A DNA stretch of 64,000 nucleotides from Heloderma charlesbogerti (lineage: Eukaryota > Chordata > Lepidosauria > Squamata > Helodermatidae): contig JANEZZ010002362.1 of assembly GCA_026122225.1 (NCBI GenBank), forward strand, positions 248,001 to 312,000, written 5' to 3'. The translations under genes and the position numbers were made by a program. Shown here one piece after another: positions 11,650-23,165 of the stretch (positions are counted from its first letter, which is position 1; the number at the start of each line of letters is the position of its first letter). The notes beneath the pieces were generated by a model. It was not told the origin of the DNA and made no database searches. It saw only the letters and a program-made list of their open reading frames with translations.

Positions 11650-12305
11650 CTTCAGGAGGAGTAGGGGGGACACATCAGACTCAGCTGGATGTCATCCTCT
11701 GCTGCTCCTCTGGTCCCCTGGATGGGGGCCAGTGCCAGTATAACCATGTAACGTCCTTATGTGACCCCTACAAATGGCATGTCCCACACTGTCCAATGAA
11801 ATGGCTTTTCCGTCCATAGCTCTCTTCCTTAAAGCAAATAGAAATAAATGTGTGTTACAGCAGTAACAGTATTATTAACTTGCAACCTTCCTTAAGGGCA
11901 AAGGTTTGCCATTACCTCACTAGATAAAGATACTGCATCTGAGGGATATTCATTCACATTATAGCTGGAAGTGGAGCATGTAATTATACACTTCACCTGC
12001 TCCCATTCTTTAATTACTAGGAGACTGGAAAGTACCCCCTCATCCTGATCACTAGAAAGGTATCATTTTAATGCAGCTTGTGTTTATAGTTTAGAACTGG
12101 GTGAGTTGGCAGTCATATGCGAGTTGGTTAGCAGACATTAAAGAGAACAGGCTTAAAAAGCGAGATAGGGAGATCTCTTCTTCTCTGCTTATTCTAATGA
12201 AATTTATTGATGAGATATATTTTATTGAACAGAGCACCCAGTGTAGCCACCTGATCCCTTTGCCCTTCCTAGAAGTATCTTAGAGATCACAAAGAAAATA
12301 CCTGG

Positions 12306-12380
12306 ATAAATTTATTTATTTATTTATCTATTATATTTGTATCCTGCTTATATTTTCAAAAACTCAAAATGGCTTCTGTT
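12306..12380 (-). mobile_element. Short L2-like LINE tail
   Basis: TTTATTTATTTATTTATC followed by TATATTTGTATCCTGCTTAT, matching the tail-plus-3'UTR order of the other minus-strand LINE ends. Confidence 0.5.
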
Positions 12381-13308
12381 GATTAGCCATCTACATCCAT
12401 CAGCTATTGCATCAGATTCTCCCTGACCAACTACTGGGCAGCAGGTATACACCCTACAAAATGGAGATAATTGGGCAGAAATGGAAATGTGTGTTGAGAA
12501 GCATACATGAAAAGTCTAAAAATGAAGTTGTGGTGGTGTTTTGATTTTTCACATTTTCATCAACTAAAGAGATTTTGGTTTGGATCCAGTCTTAGTTATA
12601 GTTAGACTAGGGCCATTGATTTCAGTGGATCTACTCTGACTAAATCTGTATTCAGACCTTTGTGATCAGTTCAGTATTTCAGATAATAGCTAGTTGTGGA
12701 TACGCCACCAAATATAATTAAATGCAGTTGGTTAGGCACTGTTGGCATTGTCTGCAACAATGCCAATACAGCCGTGCAGCATCCAGCCAAAGAAGAAGAC
12801 ACCCAGGTTTGTTAATACTGCTTGGCAGCTGCACTGGTGCTGCTGTCAGCATGAGCACAACAGTCTGGCTGTGCTATTTTTTCCCGTGGTTAACTGGGCA
12901 TTTCAGGGAAGAGTGACTGTGCAGCACTCTTCAGTTCTTCCTAGCATGCTGGTGTTTTTGTAGACTATACACTCAAGTGACATTTGTTCATGCATATAAA
13001 ATTATAGCTGGAGTCAGAAAAGTGTGTGCACCAGGACCTCTGTTACAAGAAAACTGAAGTTAAAACTAGATGCTACAGGAAAATCATGAATATACATTTA
13101 AATAACATTCCTTAGAAAATTATACCCTTGTTATAAATTGCTGTGTTAATTATGAAATAAAGCTTATGCATTACCTCTATAAATCACAGGGTGGCAGAAG
13201 CAGAGTAATGTTTTCATCCACAGTAAGGCATTTGATATAATATCTCACACTGTAGAACTTTGAGTGAAGTTATTACCAAATTCAATCAATCTCTTTTATT
13301 TGCTTTAG

Positions 13309-13420
13309 CTCAGAGATTGAAACAAACCCTAGAGCCTTGTGACACCGAATATCCAGCCTTTGTTTCTGAACGCACAATCAAGGAGACCACAGGCAATATT
13401 GATTGCAATGATTGTTTCAA
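13309..13420 (+). CDS. CACNA2D3: CACNA2D3 exon (window exon 4)
   Basis: The acceptor is TTATTTGCTTTAG and the donor GTAAGT. Two bases complete alanine, then 36 codons read QRLKQTLEPCDTEYPAF...TTGNIDCNDCF, then two bases of lysine. It contributes three cysteines of the extracellular region. It is followed by the largest intron of the window, 29,869 bp. Confidence 0.95.
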
Positions 13421-14819
13421 GTAAGTACTGAACCCCTCCCCCCACCCCTTTCCTGGAATTGGTTGTGAAATTCTAAACTTCACACCAATACCAAGTACTA
13501 CTCGCTGTTGCAATTAGCCTAATCATGTGAGAATGGATAATGTTTAAATCTGATATTCATAAATGTATTGAGTAAATCAGGAAAAATACATGCTACCTCA
13601 GCTCATTGCAGGAGGCTTCCATGTGGTCATGTCCACCTTCATGATCAAAAGAGTTAACAATAGCAAGACAGACTGGATGAGTCACTGTGAGGTTGATCTG
13701 TTATCTCAACAGAGTCTTCTGGTTGGCTGTTCCCTTATTCAAGCCATTATAACCACAAACTGACACGCAGGACCTCCATCTGGTTTAGTCAGAAACAGGT
13801 GAAGGATGATTAGCTAGTTCCAAATTACAAACCTCCCAATAGCTAATATTCCAGTCTGTCAGTTGGCAAATTATATATCCACAAAGTTACCAAAACTATG
13901 CTGAAGCTCTTGTCAGGATGGTTGGTCATGTTGTGGATGCCTCAGGGGGAAACACCTGTATAGCATAACCTTGCTTTTGATCCTCAGTGTGCAAAGTCCT
14001 AAGATGGATAGAGTTCAGAGTGATTGTGTCCTCTGAATCGGTAATGTCCTGGGTCTGATCCAATGTGTGCCATTATTGAGCAAATTTCTGTTAGTTTGTT
14101 AGTCCCTTAACACAGTTTGCTGATCAAAGCTTCTTTAGCTTCCCATCAAGGATTTCCTTCAATATCAATATTGCTAGCTAAGCATCAACATTGCTAAATA
14201 AAATGCAGGGTTTACAATATATAGGGAAATTGAGGTAAGTTGAACACTTTCTGGGTATAGGGCAACTTGCCTGGAATATGTATCTATAATCCTCAATTGT
14301 GCCAATGCCCCTTTGCTTCTAGCATGTAGACTTAGTGTGTCCAGCAATAAACATTAGACAGAGTTTTAAAAAATGTAATTTACTTTACAATTCCTGGGAA
14401 GTGCCAGTCTCATTTGTCATTTCCTCGCTCATACAGAACATTAGCAATGTCTCTGAATACTAAACTTTAAGATGGTGCAACTGCTGCATCTTGTTCAAGT
14501 TTTCTGAGAGTGGTGCAGCTTCTGAAGCTTATAGGCTGCAGTCACCAGACCACTCTGTGTTGTGTTTCTAAGGTCATGAGGGGACAAGCCTTGAGCTCGC
14601 AGTTTGAGGATTGTGGCTTTAGAATGCCATTTCACGTTGCTCTAAGGGAAAGCTACTTGAATCAAAATATGGGACCACCCTTGGAATGTACAGTCTCGTT
14701 GGAATGCACTTTATTGTTTGAAGCTGATGGCTGTAAATTATTAAACCACATATTACTTGTCAAGTTGAACTTTCTTCTTTTATGTAGGAATGGAAGAGAA
14801 TTTTGTTCAATTCACATTT

Positions 14820-15165
14820 TATTATTAATTTATTAATTTATTATGTTTTTATACCGCCCAATAGCCAAAGCTCTCTGGGTGGTTCACAACAATTAAAACC
14901 ACAAAATACAACATAAAATACAATATACAATTAAAAAGTTTACAATATATAATTTAAAACTACAGTATGAAAGTAAAACCAGAATGAAACCTAGCAGCAA
15001 TGCAGAGATTTAAATACAGTAACAGATTTAAAACAACAGAGATAAAAGACTAAAATGCCTGGGAAAATAAAAAGGTCTTCACCTGGCACCAGAAAGAGCA
15101 CAATGGGAAGCTCATTCCATAACCAGGATGCCCCAGCAAACCGGAATGCAGTTCTCCTTCAGTAT
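14820..15165 (-). mobile_element. L2-like LINE, 3' end fragment
   Basis: TTTATTAATTTATTATG then TTATACCGCCCAATAGCCAA and AGCTCTCTGGGTGGTTCACA; ends in CACCAGAAAGAGCACAATG...CTCATTCCATAACC. It is homologous to 11100-11495 and 57960-58385. Confidence 0.7.
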
Positions 15166-15225
15166 ATTCACTTCTCAGAATGTTGTGTTGCATTTATCTG
15201 AATAAAAAATGCAGACCAAAAATGC

Positions 15226-15757
15226 TAGGGATGTCGCAAGCACAGTTCGCGGTTCAGGAATTTGTCGAGCAACCCCCACCCGCAACCCCTGAACTGCACC
15301 CGCCAAGACGCTGTCCTTGTTTGCCCCCCGCTCGTGCCTGCTCGCGCTCCCCAGTACTCACCATGAACCCATTTGGTGAGCGCCGCTATTTTTGTGCCTT
15401 TGATTTCTGCATAAAGCAAGAAGTTAAAAAATGTGCATCTTCAAATATGCGCACTTTGGAGCTGGGAAAGCTAAATATGCGCAATATTAGAGGTATAATC
15501 CCTCTAATATTGTGCATATTTAGCTTTCCCAGCTCCAAACTGTGCACATTTGAATATGCACATTTTTTAACTTCCTGTTTTATGCAGAAATCAAAGGTGT
15601 GAAAATGGTGGCGCTCACTGAATGGGTTCACGGTGAGCACTGGGGAATTCAACGAACTTGTGGATGGCTTGAGCGCAGGTTTGGGGGGATGCGAGCAGGG
15701 GCGCTGCTTCGGCGAGTGCCTGGAGAACCCGAACTAGGGTGAGTTCTTATATCCCTA
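15226..15757 (+). mobile_element. hAT-type palindromic element with perfect 8-bp TSD
   Basis: Starts TAGGGATGTCGCAAGC and ends TTCTTATATCCCTA, flanked by exact AAAAATGC duplications (15218-15225 and 15758-15765). The whole 532 bp is a long imperfect palindrome: TAGAGGTATAATCCCTCTA marks the centre near 15495, and the arms include GGAGCTGGGAAAGCTAAATA and its inverse, and a pair of TTTGATTTCTGCATAAA-type blocks. No transposase is encoded; the apparent frames are products of the palindrome. Confidence 0.85.
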
Positions 15758-15778
15758 AAAAATGCATCTATTAGGGAC

Positions 15779-15890
15779 ACGTGCACACAACAGGGTTGTT
15801 GTGAGGATAAAATGAAGAGAAGGACGACTGTGTAAGCCACTTTGGATTCCTTGCAAGAGGAAAAAAAGACAGGATATAAATGTAATACAT
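15779..15890 (+). mobile_element. SINE tail fragment
   Basis: CAGGGTTGTTGTGAGGATAA, then GTAAGCCACTTTGGATTCCT and AGGATATAAATG match the 3' half of the SINE at 16503-16765. Confidence 0.65.
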
Positions 15891-16502
15891 ACAGATGAAC
15901 AGGTATTAGTGAAAAACCATAAAAAGCATTGTGTAAGTGAAAACTGCTTGCAAAAATATGCTTATATTAAGCAAGTTGCAAACAAACATGTACGTATTAG
16001 AATAAAGCTGCACAAAAAAGCATATGAAGTTTAGTGTGGACATAAAACAAAAAGGTTGCAAACTGATGTTGGAATGGCCTAGAAAGAACTGAGGATTAGA
16101 AAAATGAGAAGCAGAAAAATGGAAATTGACAGATATGTCCATCCTTATGTGTATGTGAGCCATTCCTTGCATTTTTCAAGTATCACCTCAACAGCTACAA
16201 ATGATTACTCATAGTTTTCAAGTTAAGTTTTTGTATTTGCAGACTTCTGTCAGTCTCATTGCTGAACTCTATGAACATCCACAGCTTTGTGAAGCTCTAC
16301 AAATAGGCACAGGACTTCCTCACATGACAATGGCCAATACACCTGGGTTACTGGCTTGTCTGGCTTATGTTAGCTATGAAGTCTAAAGAAGCATTTCCAT
16401 TATGAAGCATTTCCAGTATGATTAAATCTTTAAGCCTGAAACATATAAACCCAGAAATATCATGGCACCTGAAAGCAAGAACAAGTTAACTGGACTGGCC
16501 TC

Positions 16503-16765
16503 CTCTTTAAAGAGCCAGCATGGTGTAGTGGCAAGAGTGTTGGACTGGGAGCTGGGAGATCCGGGTTCTAGTCCCCACTCGGCCATGGAAGCTCACTGGG
16601 TGACTTTGGGCCAGTCACACACTCTCAGCCCAACCTACCTCACAGGGTTGTTGTTGTGAGGATAAAATGGAGAGGAGGAGGATAATGTAAGCCGCCTTGG
16701 GTTCCTTGCAAGAGGAATAAAGGCGGGATATAAATGCAATAATAAAATATAAAATAAATAAAATA
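16503..16765 (+). mobile_element. tRNA-derived SINE, full-length, squamate type
   Basis: The head AGCCAGCATGGTGTAGTGGC, AAGAGTGTTGGACTGGGAGC with box B-like GGGTTCTAGTCC is followed by CTCGGCCATGGAAGCTCACT, GGGTGACTTTGGGCCAGTCA, CAGGGTTGTTGTTGTGAGGA, TAAGCCGCCTTGGGTTCCTT and a GGGATATAAATGCAATAA tail. This is a well-known kind of squamate SINE. Tail fragments of the same family are at 15779-15890 and 49158-49262. Confidence 0.8.
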
Positions 16766-17656
16766 AAGGAGAATTTGGGGAATATTTTGAGTACATGTGA
16801 TTGATCAGCATATGATATTTTTCACGGTGCGTATTAGTGGATGAGCCTTTTAATATCTGGTGCCAAATCAGACAACTCTTACTCACAGAGCTGAGGGGAC
16901 TGAAAACATTACTTTAAAATATATTATTAATCCTCCAAGGCTGCATTTCAGTGAAGAGGAGATGTAATTTAGCAGGGCCAGCTCTCTCCCAGATGAAGCA
17001 AAACTTTGCAGCGGGTACTTTTGAAGGTAATTTCAGGTCAGAGGAAATAATCTAATTCAGCAGTACTTGGATGAAATGAGTTGGAAACTGAGTTTACTGA
17101 AAATTATAGTATTTTAAAAATAATAAACTAAGATAATTTTCATAGAAAATCATTTCGTATTCCATAGTGGAAAGAAAACCTTTCTGTGTTAATAATACTC
17201 TGATCTCAGGGCGCCCATTATTTTTCTCTGTAAGCTATGGTAAACCAAAGAAATAATTTGAATAAGTGTTAGAGACTCATGGGAACACTCTTCACTGTGT
17301 AATTTATTCAATTACTGTCATTAACAATCAACAAATTGTGACTTAGAGCAGATTCAAATGTTCTATTTCTAGAGCTCAGTGTTCTCGCATGACTTTGTTA
17401 CCTCTAGAATTCATATGGGGGTGAATTCTACTTACATAAAAAAATTTCTCACTTAAAAACTGCACCCCATAATTAGGCTACACTATAAACATGAAATGTG
17501 GAGCATGGTTTTAAGGAGCTCATTCATAAAATAGCTTCTGAACATGAATTCTGAGGTGTTACCATTACCTCGGTGGATTGTATCACATCCGAGAGTATAT
17601 GTTTACATTGGACTGATGATTCAGATCTCTCCTCTTTCTAAGTGTGCTTCACTAAA

Positions 17657-17984
17657 GCCCTGTTCAGGCGCGCTGTACCTGAATATAGCAAACATGTGAG
17701 GAGAGAGAGTGCTTCACCCTGCTTCCCTCCTTGCATGTTTCTGTCACCGTGTACTCGTGGAGGGCAACAGTCTGAAGAGGAGAGCCTCTTGTATTTGTGG
17801 AGGCTCTCCACATGAGCCAGAGTGCAGATTTTCTGGCTTGTGTGAAGAGCCTCGATGGATACAGGAGACTCTTCTCTTCAGAACATAACCCTCCCTATGT
17901 ACAGGATGACAAAATAAAGGGGGGGGGGGCTGGAGTACTCCTTCTCACATGTTTGCTCTATTCAGGTACAGAACTGAATAGGGC
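17657..17984 (+). mobile_element. Fold-back DNA element with about 45-bp inverted ends
   Basis: The left end GCCCTGTTCAGG...TACCTGAATATAGCAAACAT and the right end ATGTTTGCTCTATTCAGGTA...CTGAATAGGGC are inverted copies, flanked by TAAA on both sides. An internal pair (GAGAGCCTCTTG and GAGGCTCTCCAC) extends the fold. No coding sequence. Confidence 0.7.
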
Positions 17985-18916
17985 TAAAATGTTTTAATAA
18001 TCTGACCTGAAAGCCTTTGCAGACCTTAACTTCCTGATCTGGACTCAAGCCCTATTTACACAACATACTTGTGGTGAGTGTGTAGTGGAGACCAGAAACG
18101 CGGCAGCAGGGCCCACTCCAATTTATATGCATTGAATTCAGTCCATTGAATTTATACATGCATAGAGCTCTTCATGATTGGGAATGCAGATTGGAGAGAG
18201 AGAGAGAGCCCTACTAGCATGCACAGACTTCATGCAGACACTGAACTTAATGCATCTAGGTGTTATCGTTCTGCTGCCTACTAGTTCACTCTCCACAGTT
18301 ACATTGTGTGAACAAGGAAGGCTACTCTTTCATAGCTTCAGTCTCACTCCAGAAAGCAAATTCTGCAGCTGACCTCATCTCAGCAAGCCTGGTGCAGTTG
18401 TTAGATTGTTAGGCTTGGAAACACAAAACCCAGGATCAAATCCTGGAAATAATTCATCCAGTCTTGGACATGTTATATGTGAATGTTGGTTTCTTTACTC
18501 TCTTTCCACTTGATATGAATAAATTATTTGTACTTCATGATTTGCAGTGTTTAAATTATTTTCCAAAATATAGGGGCTTTAGAGAACGTAGGAGCCTAAA
18601 AGAATTACATAAGAATGCCATTATGGTTATGGTTTGGCTGCCTCAATCAATAATTTTTGTCATCCTATATCTCACTGATTATGAAATTAATCTTCAATTT
18701 AAAAAGCAATTTAAAACAAGTCAGCCCATATTTTTTGAACATCGGTGGCTGTCAACAAGAATACAAAACTGGATTTCTACATTGCTTTTCACATTTTCCA
18801 CTCAGCTGTTCTTGACTTGTTCATTTAAAATGTTGTTTTAAAGGCAGATGACAGATTATTATACTATCAATGGAATAATAGCCCCCAAACAGCTAAAATG
18901 AATTGTGATTAATAGT

Positions 18917-19003
18917 GCAATCCTAAGCATGTTTACTCAGAAGTAAGTTCCATTAAGTCAATGGGGCTTACATACTGGTAACTGTGTTAAAGATTGCAGC
19001 CAA
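18917..19003 (+). repeat. GTAAG-family palindromic repeat
   Basis: TGCAATCCTAAGCATGTTTA, CTCAGAAGTAAGTTCCATTA, AGTCAATGGGGCTTACATAC, then AGATTGCAGCC. One of the least diverged copies in the window. Confidence 0.75.
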
Positions 19004-19476
19004 AGCCCCATCGAAACTAAATGAGACCTAAGCTTTTCCTTTGGTTCAGTGGGATTTTGTCACAACTCACTTGAACCAAATTAAAGCTAATGTTTTTGCC
19101 AGAAGTACATTTAAAAGCTCAACACTGGTAGAATTGGGAAGGTGTAATTAGGTTTTCATGGGGCACAACCTTTTAGGTTAGACATGGATCCTTTTTAAAG
19201 AAAGGACATGAACATGTTTCACAGGCCAGTACAGATAACCCATATAATTTCAGCAAGCCTCATGCCCCGAAAGGTGATGTCTGATTGGCTGAACTCACTG
19301 CTGCTCACACTCTGGGGGAAAGGATTTAAATTAAAATGACACATGGTTGCAGCCTTGGACTTGGCCAGTGCAGCGCTTTGCTTTTCAGTGCGCACCAGTT
19401 GGCAACAGGACCCTTATCTGGTTGCCAGCCTATCAGCCAGCCAGAGGAGGGGAGATGAACTGAGGAGCACCCCCCC

Positions 19477-19497
19477 CACACACACACACACACACAA
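19477..19497 (+). repeat. (CA)n microsatellite
   Basis: A short CA run next to a C run. The long overlapping frames here are artefacts of this tract. Confidence 0.85.
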
Positions 19498-19748
19498 AAG
19501 TGGAGCAAAGCCACCCCCCAAAGGTAAAAAAAAAAGAAGGAAGTGGAGCAGCAGTGACACAGAGGGAACAAGAAGAGTGTCCCTGCCACAGAACAAAACG
19601 TTTTTTGCAAAGGGGCAGCCAGGGTAGCACATCACCTGGCAGTGCCTCTGTGTGTTCAGGTAACATGTGAACTGGGGATTTTCATTGATGGTGGAGGTGG
19701 GAGATGGTTTTGAGCTGGGAGATGGTTTCATAGTGCAGGCATTATGAT

Positions 19749-20140
19749 TAGGGATGGATGGATCTGTCGATCTCAGTCTTGCTGAGATGGTTAGGTTTTT
19801 GAGGTCAAGCTCATTCTGTCCCGTTTGTGCACATTTTCATAATATATGCATTCTTTGTGTGCATTTTTAAATGTACACGTTTCCCTCCATGCACTCTAGG
19901 TTGCCAAAATCCTGTTTTGTGTGCACTTTTCTCAAATATATGCATTTTGTGCACACTTTCCCCTAATATACATTTTTTGTGCTCATTTTTCCTGAGAGAA
20001 GCAGAATCAGAAAGCTTGCAAAAATGCAGGTTTCGGAACACAACTCTGTCGCACCTCACTGAAAGGTTGGGGAGGTATGAATTGGGTCAATCTGTAAAAC
20101 TAAGAAAGAAAAAAATGATGGAGCAAATTTCTCACCCCCC
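19749..20140 (+). mobile_element. hAT-type AT-rich element, right end uncertain
   Basis: Starts TAGGGATGGATGGATCTGTC, as does the 37869 element. The body has repeated GTGCACATTTT and ATATGCATTTTG-like blocks. The right end (CTCACCCCCCTTTC) is degenerate and no target duplication is clear. Confidence 0.55.
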
Positions 20141-20717
20141 TTTCTAATTAGTATATTTCCTAAATGTATCTACAAAGAGTAAAGGGAGAAGGAAGGGGTT
20201 GGTGTCTCCAATTACACAATTCTTATAATGCAGTAGGAAAGGATGATCATCATATTTTTTGTGGGTTGTGGGGTATGATTTTTAAATTAATGTGACAGAT
20301 TGTGAGAAGAGGTGGAGAGGAAGGGGAAGTGATTTAGTAGTTTCCTAATCATGTTGGATGCAGGTGAAGAAAGGAGGAGCTGAAAGTAGAAAAAGAGAGG
20401 AGAGAAGTGATCAAAGAGAGTTGAAGTCTGGGAGAGATTAGAGGTTAATTGTGAAAGATTTGATATATGCAGGCTTGAAAGGGAGGAAGCAGACAACATC
20501 TCCTCTCTCCTGGCATCCGAGAGTCTCACAAGGTCATAGATCTCTTGACCAAAGATTGTATGGTGCTATCTAATTGTACTGAAGAAAAATAATTTCAATC
20601 AGTTTCTTTTAGGATTGGGACCTGATGTTGTGAAGTTCATCACAGGCCTCTAGGTGCCTGTGCTTTTTACTTCCAGAGTTCAGGGTCCTTAAAGGATCTG
20701 GATTTAATATTATAGAG

Positions 20718-21959
20718 CAGACTTCCCAAGCCTAGTTCCCACTGGATGTTTTGGACTTCAACTTTCACTATACCTGGATCCTGCAAGGTTCCATCTTGAA
20801 ACTGCTAGGGGATGTAATCCGGAGTGTGATATAAACAACATGGAGATGACACCCGACTCTCTCTCTCCATTCCATCTGAATCAGGAGAAGCTGTGCAAGT
20901 GCTGGACTGGTACCTGGACGCAGTGGTAGTCTGGATGGATGAGGGCCAATAAACTGAAATTAAATCCTGATAAGAGAGAAGTGCTGTGGGTAGGTAGTTC
21001 CTGCATCTGGGAATTAGGTAGATGTCCTGTTCTGGATGGGGTGGCATTCCCTCTGAAGGAGTAGGTATGTACTTTGGAAGTACTTCTTTATTCAAACTTG
21101 TCACTGGAGATCCAGGTGGCCTCAATGGCAGGGAGTATGTATAGCCAACTACAGCTGGTTTGTCAGCTATGGCTGTTCCTTGACTTGGATAACCTGCCAA
21201 CGGTAGACCATGCTCTGATAACTTCCCAAGTGGACTACTGCAATGTCTTCTTTCTGGAGCTTCCCTTGAAGACTGTCCAGAAGCTGAAGGTGGTGCAGAA
21301 TGCTGACACCAATGTGTTGACAAGAGCAGTGAGATGTGAGATATCACACCAGTTTTGATATCTCTGCACTAACTGCCAATGAGCTAACTGGCCCAATTAA
21401 CTTGTGCAAAGTCCTAAATGGCTCAGACCCAGGTAGTTGAAGGACAGCCTTCCATAGTACTGACCAACCCAGGATTTAAATCAGCTAGGGCGGCTTTGCT
21501 TGTGGTGCCCTTGAGAAATGTGGCCTGTGGGGCTACCACATGTGGCAGAACATTTTTGGTGGTGGCACTTCAGCTGTAGAACTCCCTTCTGGTAGACTCT
21601 ACTGGGTAGAGATTTGGCTGCCCTGCATGCTGCTGACATTTAGGTGCCAATTAAGGACATGTTTATTTGTTTAAGCTTTTGCAGGATACACACGTGCTCT
21701 ATTTGTTTTTCTGCTGATTGTGCTAATGGTTTTGATGTGTTTTATTCTATATTTGTGATTTTAGAGTTATGAATTTAATGGTGTGCATGTGTTGTATTGT
21801 GTTTTATATAGGTTGTTAGCCTTCCCGGACTCTTCGTGAGGAAGGGCGGAGTACATATCAAATCAATTAAATAAATACAAATTACAAATAAATTATCCCT
21901 GCATGCTGCTGGGAGTTGTATTTCAAAAGATCTGGAAGATACCAGATTGGGGAAGGCTG
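20718..21959 (+). mobile_element. hAT-type MITE split by a LINE
   Basis: The left part (20718-20780, CAGACTTCCCAAGCC...TTTTGGACTTCAACTTTCA) and right part (21897-21959, GGGAGTTGTATTTCAAAAGA...GATTGGGGAAGGCTG) are inverted halves of the CAGGGGTGGGGAA family. The outer flanks TTATAGAG (20710-20717) and CTATAGAG (21960-21967) agree at seven of eight bases, as expected for a hAT insertion. The LINE in between came later. Confidence 0.7.
20781..21896 (+). mobile_element. Degenerate L2-like LINE, 3' part
   Basis: On the + strand. The region 21074-21358 translates to a frame with ALITSQVDYCNVFFLELPLK and VQKLKVVQNA, the same C-terminal RT region as VTSRLDYCNALCVGLPLRLV at 60257-60570. Upstream pieces encode WMRANKL-like residues out of frame. 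It ends GAAGGGCGGAGTACATATCA and an AAATAAATAC tail. Many stops and frameshifts; inactive. Confidence 0.8.
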
Positions 21960-22268
21960 CTATAGAGCACCAATCTTAGTGGGGATCCATGTAGAGGCAT
22001 TCTAATGTCTTTACAATGTGATGAGGAGATTAAAGGGGTGAAGTAGCAAACGTACAGGCAATGCCAGTTTCACAGAAAAATAAGTTCAACACTCAAAAAT
22101 CCAAACCAGCTGAAATAAGAGCAAATTACAAGTTATTTCTTTCCAAATGTAATTAGCTGTTTTCCCAGATTGTGGCTGCCATCTTAAACACACTTACCAG
22201 GGAGTAAATTGTATTGAAGGGGGAGGGGCAGACAGACATCTGATTAAACATGCATAGGACTTCAGTTA

Positions 22269-22818
22269 TAGGGATGGACGAAAGGGACTTACCTTGTCCA
22301 GCAGCTTTTTTCGCGGTGGGGGGGAGGCGCTTTGCTTCTCCCCCCAAAGTTCAAGCGAGGGGGGGAGGCATCCCGCCTCACCCAGCCAAAATTCAGGCTG
22401 GGGAGAAGCACCCCGTCTCCCCGGCCGCAAAAGAAAAAGTAAAAAAAAAACAAAAAAAACCCGTGATAGGCTACGTAACGATTTATGTAGCCTATCACGG
22501 CTGACTTTGGAAATCTAGCCGTGATGGGCTACATAAATCGTCATGTAGCCTATCATGGGTGTGTGGTTTGTTTGTTTTTTACTTCTTTATTTTGTAATGG
22601 CGGCGGCGGCAGCCGGTCGGGAGACCGGCTGCCGCCCCCGCCGAAACGCCGCCGAAACGCCACCGGGACCTGCCGCCGAGAGGGACATTCGCTGAAGGTA
22701 AGTCCCATCCTGGGGGCGGCGGGGGGCCGGCGGAGAATTTCCCCAACACCTTCGGGGGGCCAAATGCCTCAGCGCTCGGCCTCCCGAAGATTCGTGGAGA
22801 AATTCTCCGCCATCCCTA
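22269..22818 (+). mobile_element. Hairpin-chain fold-back element, copy A
   Basis: Left end TAGGGATGGACGAAAG, right end GGAGAAATTCTCCGCCATCC then CTA. TCAGTTA occurs on both sides (22262-22268 and 22819-22825), a 7-8 bp duplication. The GC-rich outer arms carry GACTTACCTTG on the left and AAGGTAAGTCC on the right. The middle has two hairpins (22461-22500 and 22519-22557) of the GATAGGCTACGTAA type, separated by TGACTTTGGAAATCTAGCC. No transposase. Confidence 0.8.
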
Positions 22819-22914
22819 TCAGTTAATTAAATTCCGGCAGCAAGTGTTTTCAGTTGTTAGCTCAAGGAATATATGACCTAGATATATATTCTTTGAGGCT
22901 TGGGAATAAGTATA

Positions 22915-23165
22915 TTGAGTTGGATGCAAGATCATTCTGCCAATGGAAGGATACCACTGGTGAAATGGAATGGGACTTCCCTTCCTTTCCTTCCCCCTGC
23001 AGCCCACTCTGTATCTTCTACATTTGCTCCAGGAAGTTGGGGGGTCATCTGGAGCTGATTGGAGACAACATGGGGGGCTGAGGGGACAGGAGAGGTCAGG
23101 CACATCCTGTTCCACCAATGGTGGTGGAATACACTGGCAGAATACCTATCTTGGATCCATCCCAC
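22915..23165 (+). repeat. GC-rich dispersed repeat with TTGGAT ends
   Basis: GAGTTGGATGCAAGATCATT at the left and ATCTTGGATCCATCCCACTG at the right are loosely inverted. The interior has a TTCCACCAATGG-type block. It resembles the fold-backs at 42569-42764 and 2998-3382. Confidence 0.45.

Larger units (their letters stand above)
9790..13308 (+). other. CACNA2D3 intron: LINE tails and palindromic repeat
   Basis: Contains a GTAAG palindromic repeat (10272-10362), the 3' end of a minus-strand L2-like LINE (11100-11495), a palindromic hAT-type element (11513-11649) and a short LINE-tail fragment (12306-12380). Nothing recognised elsewhere. Confidence 0.55.

Noticed and set aside
16201..16386. 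Open frame with protein-like sequence (SLIAELYEHPQLCEALQIGT) after an acceptor-like AG
   Set aside because: It lies in the large CACNA2D3 intron, and the coding phase from the preceding exon would read another frame ending at a stop. The preceding exon joins correctly to 43290 and matches the known protein. No donor or partner exon is visible.
20805..21347. A 180-residue minus-strand frame
   Set aside because: It is antisense to a plus-strand LINE whose RT residues can be recognised.
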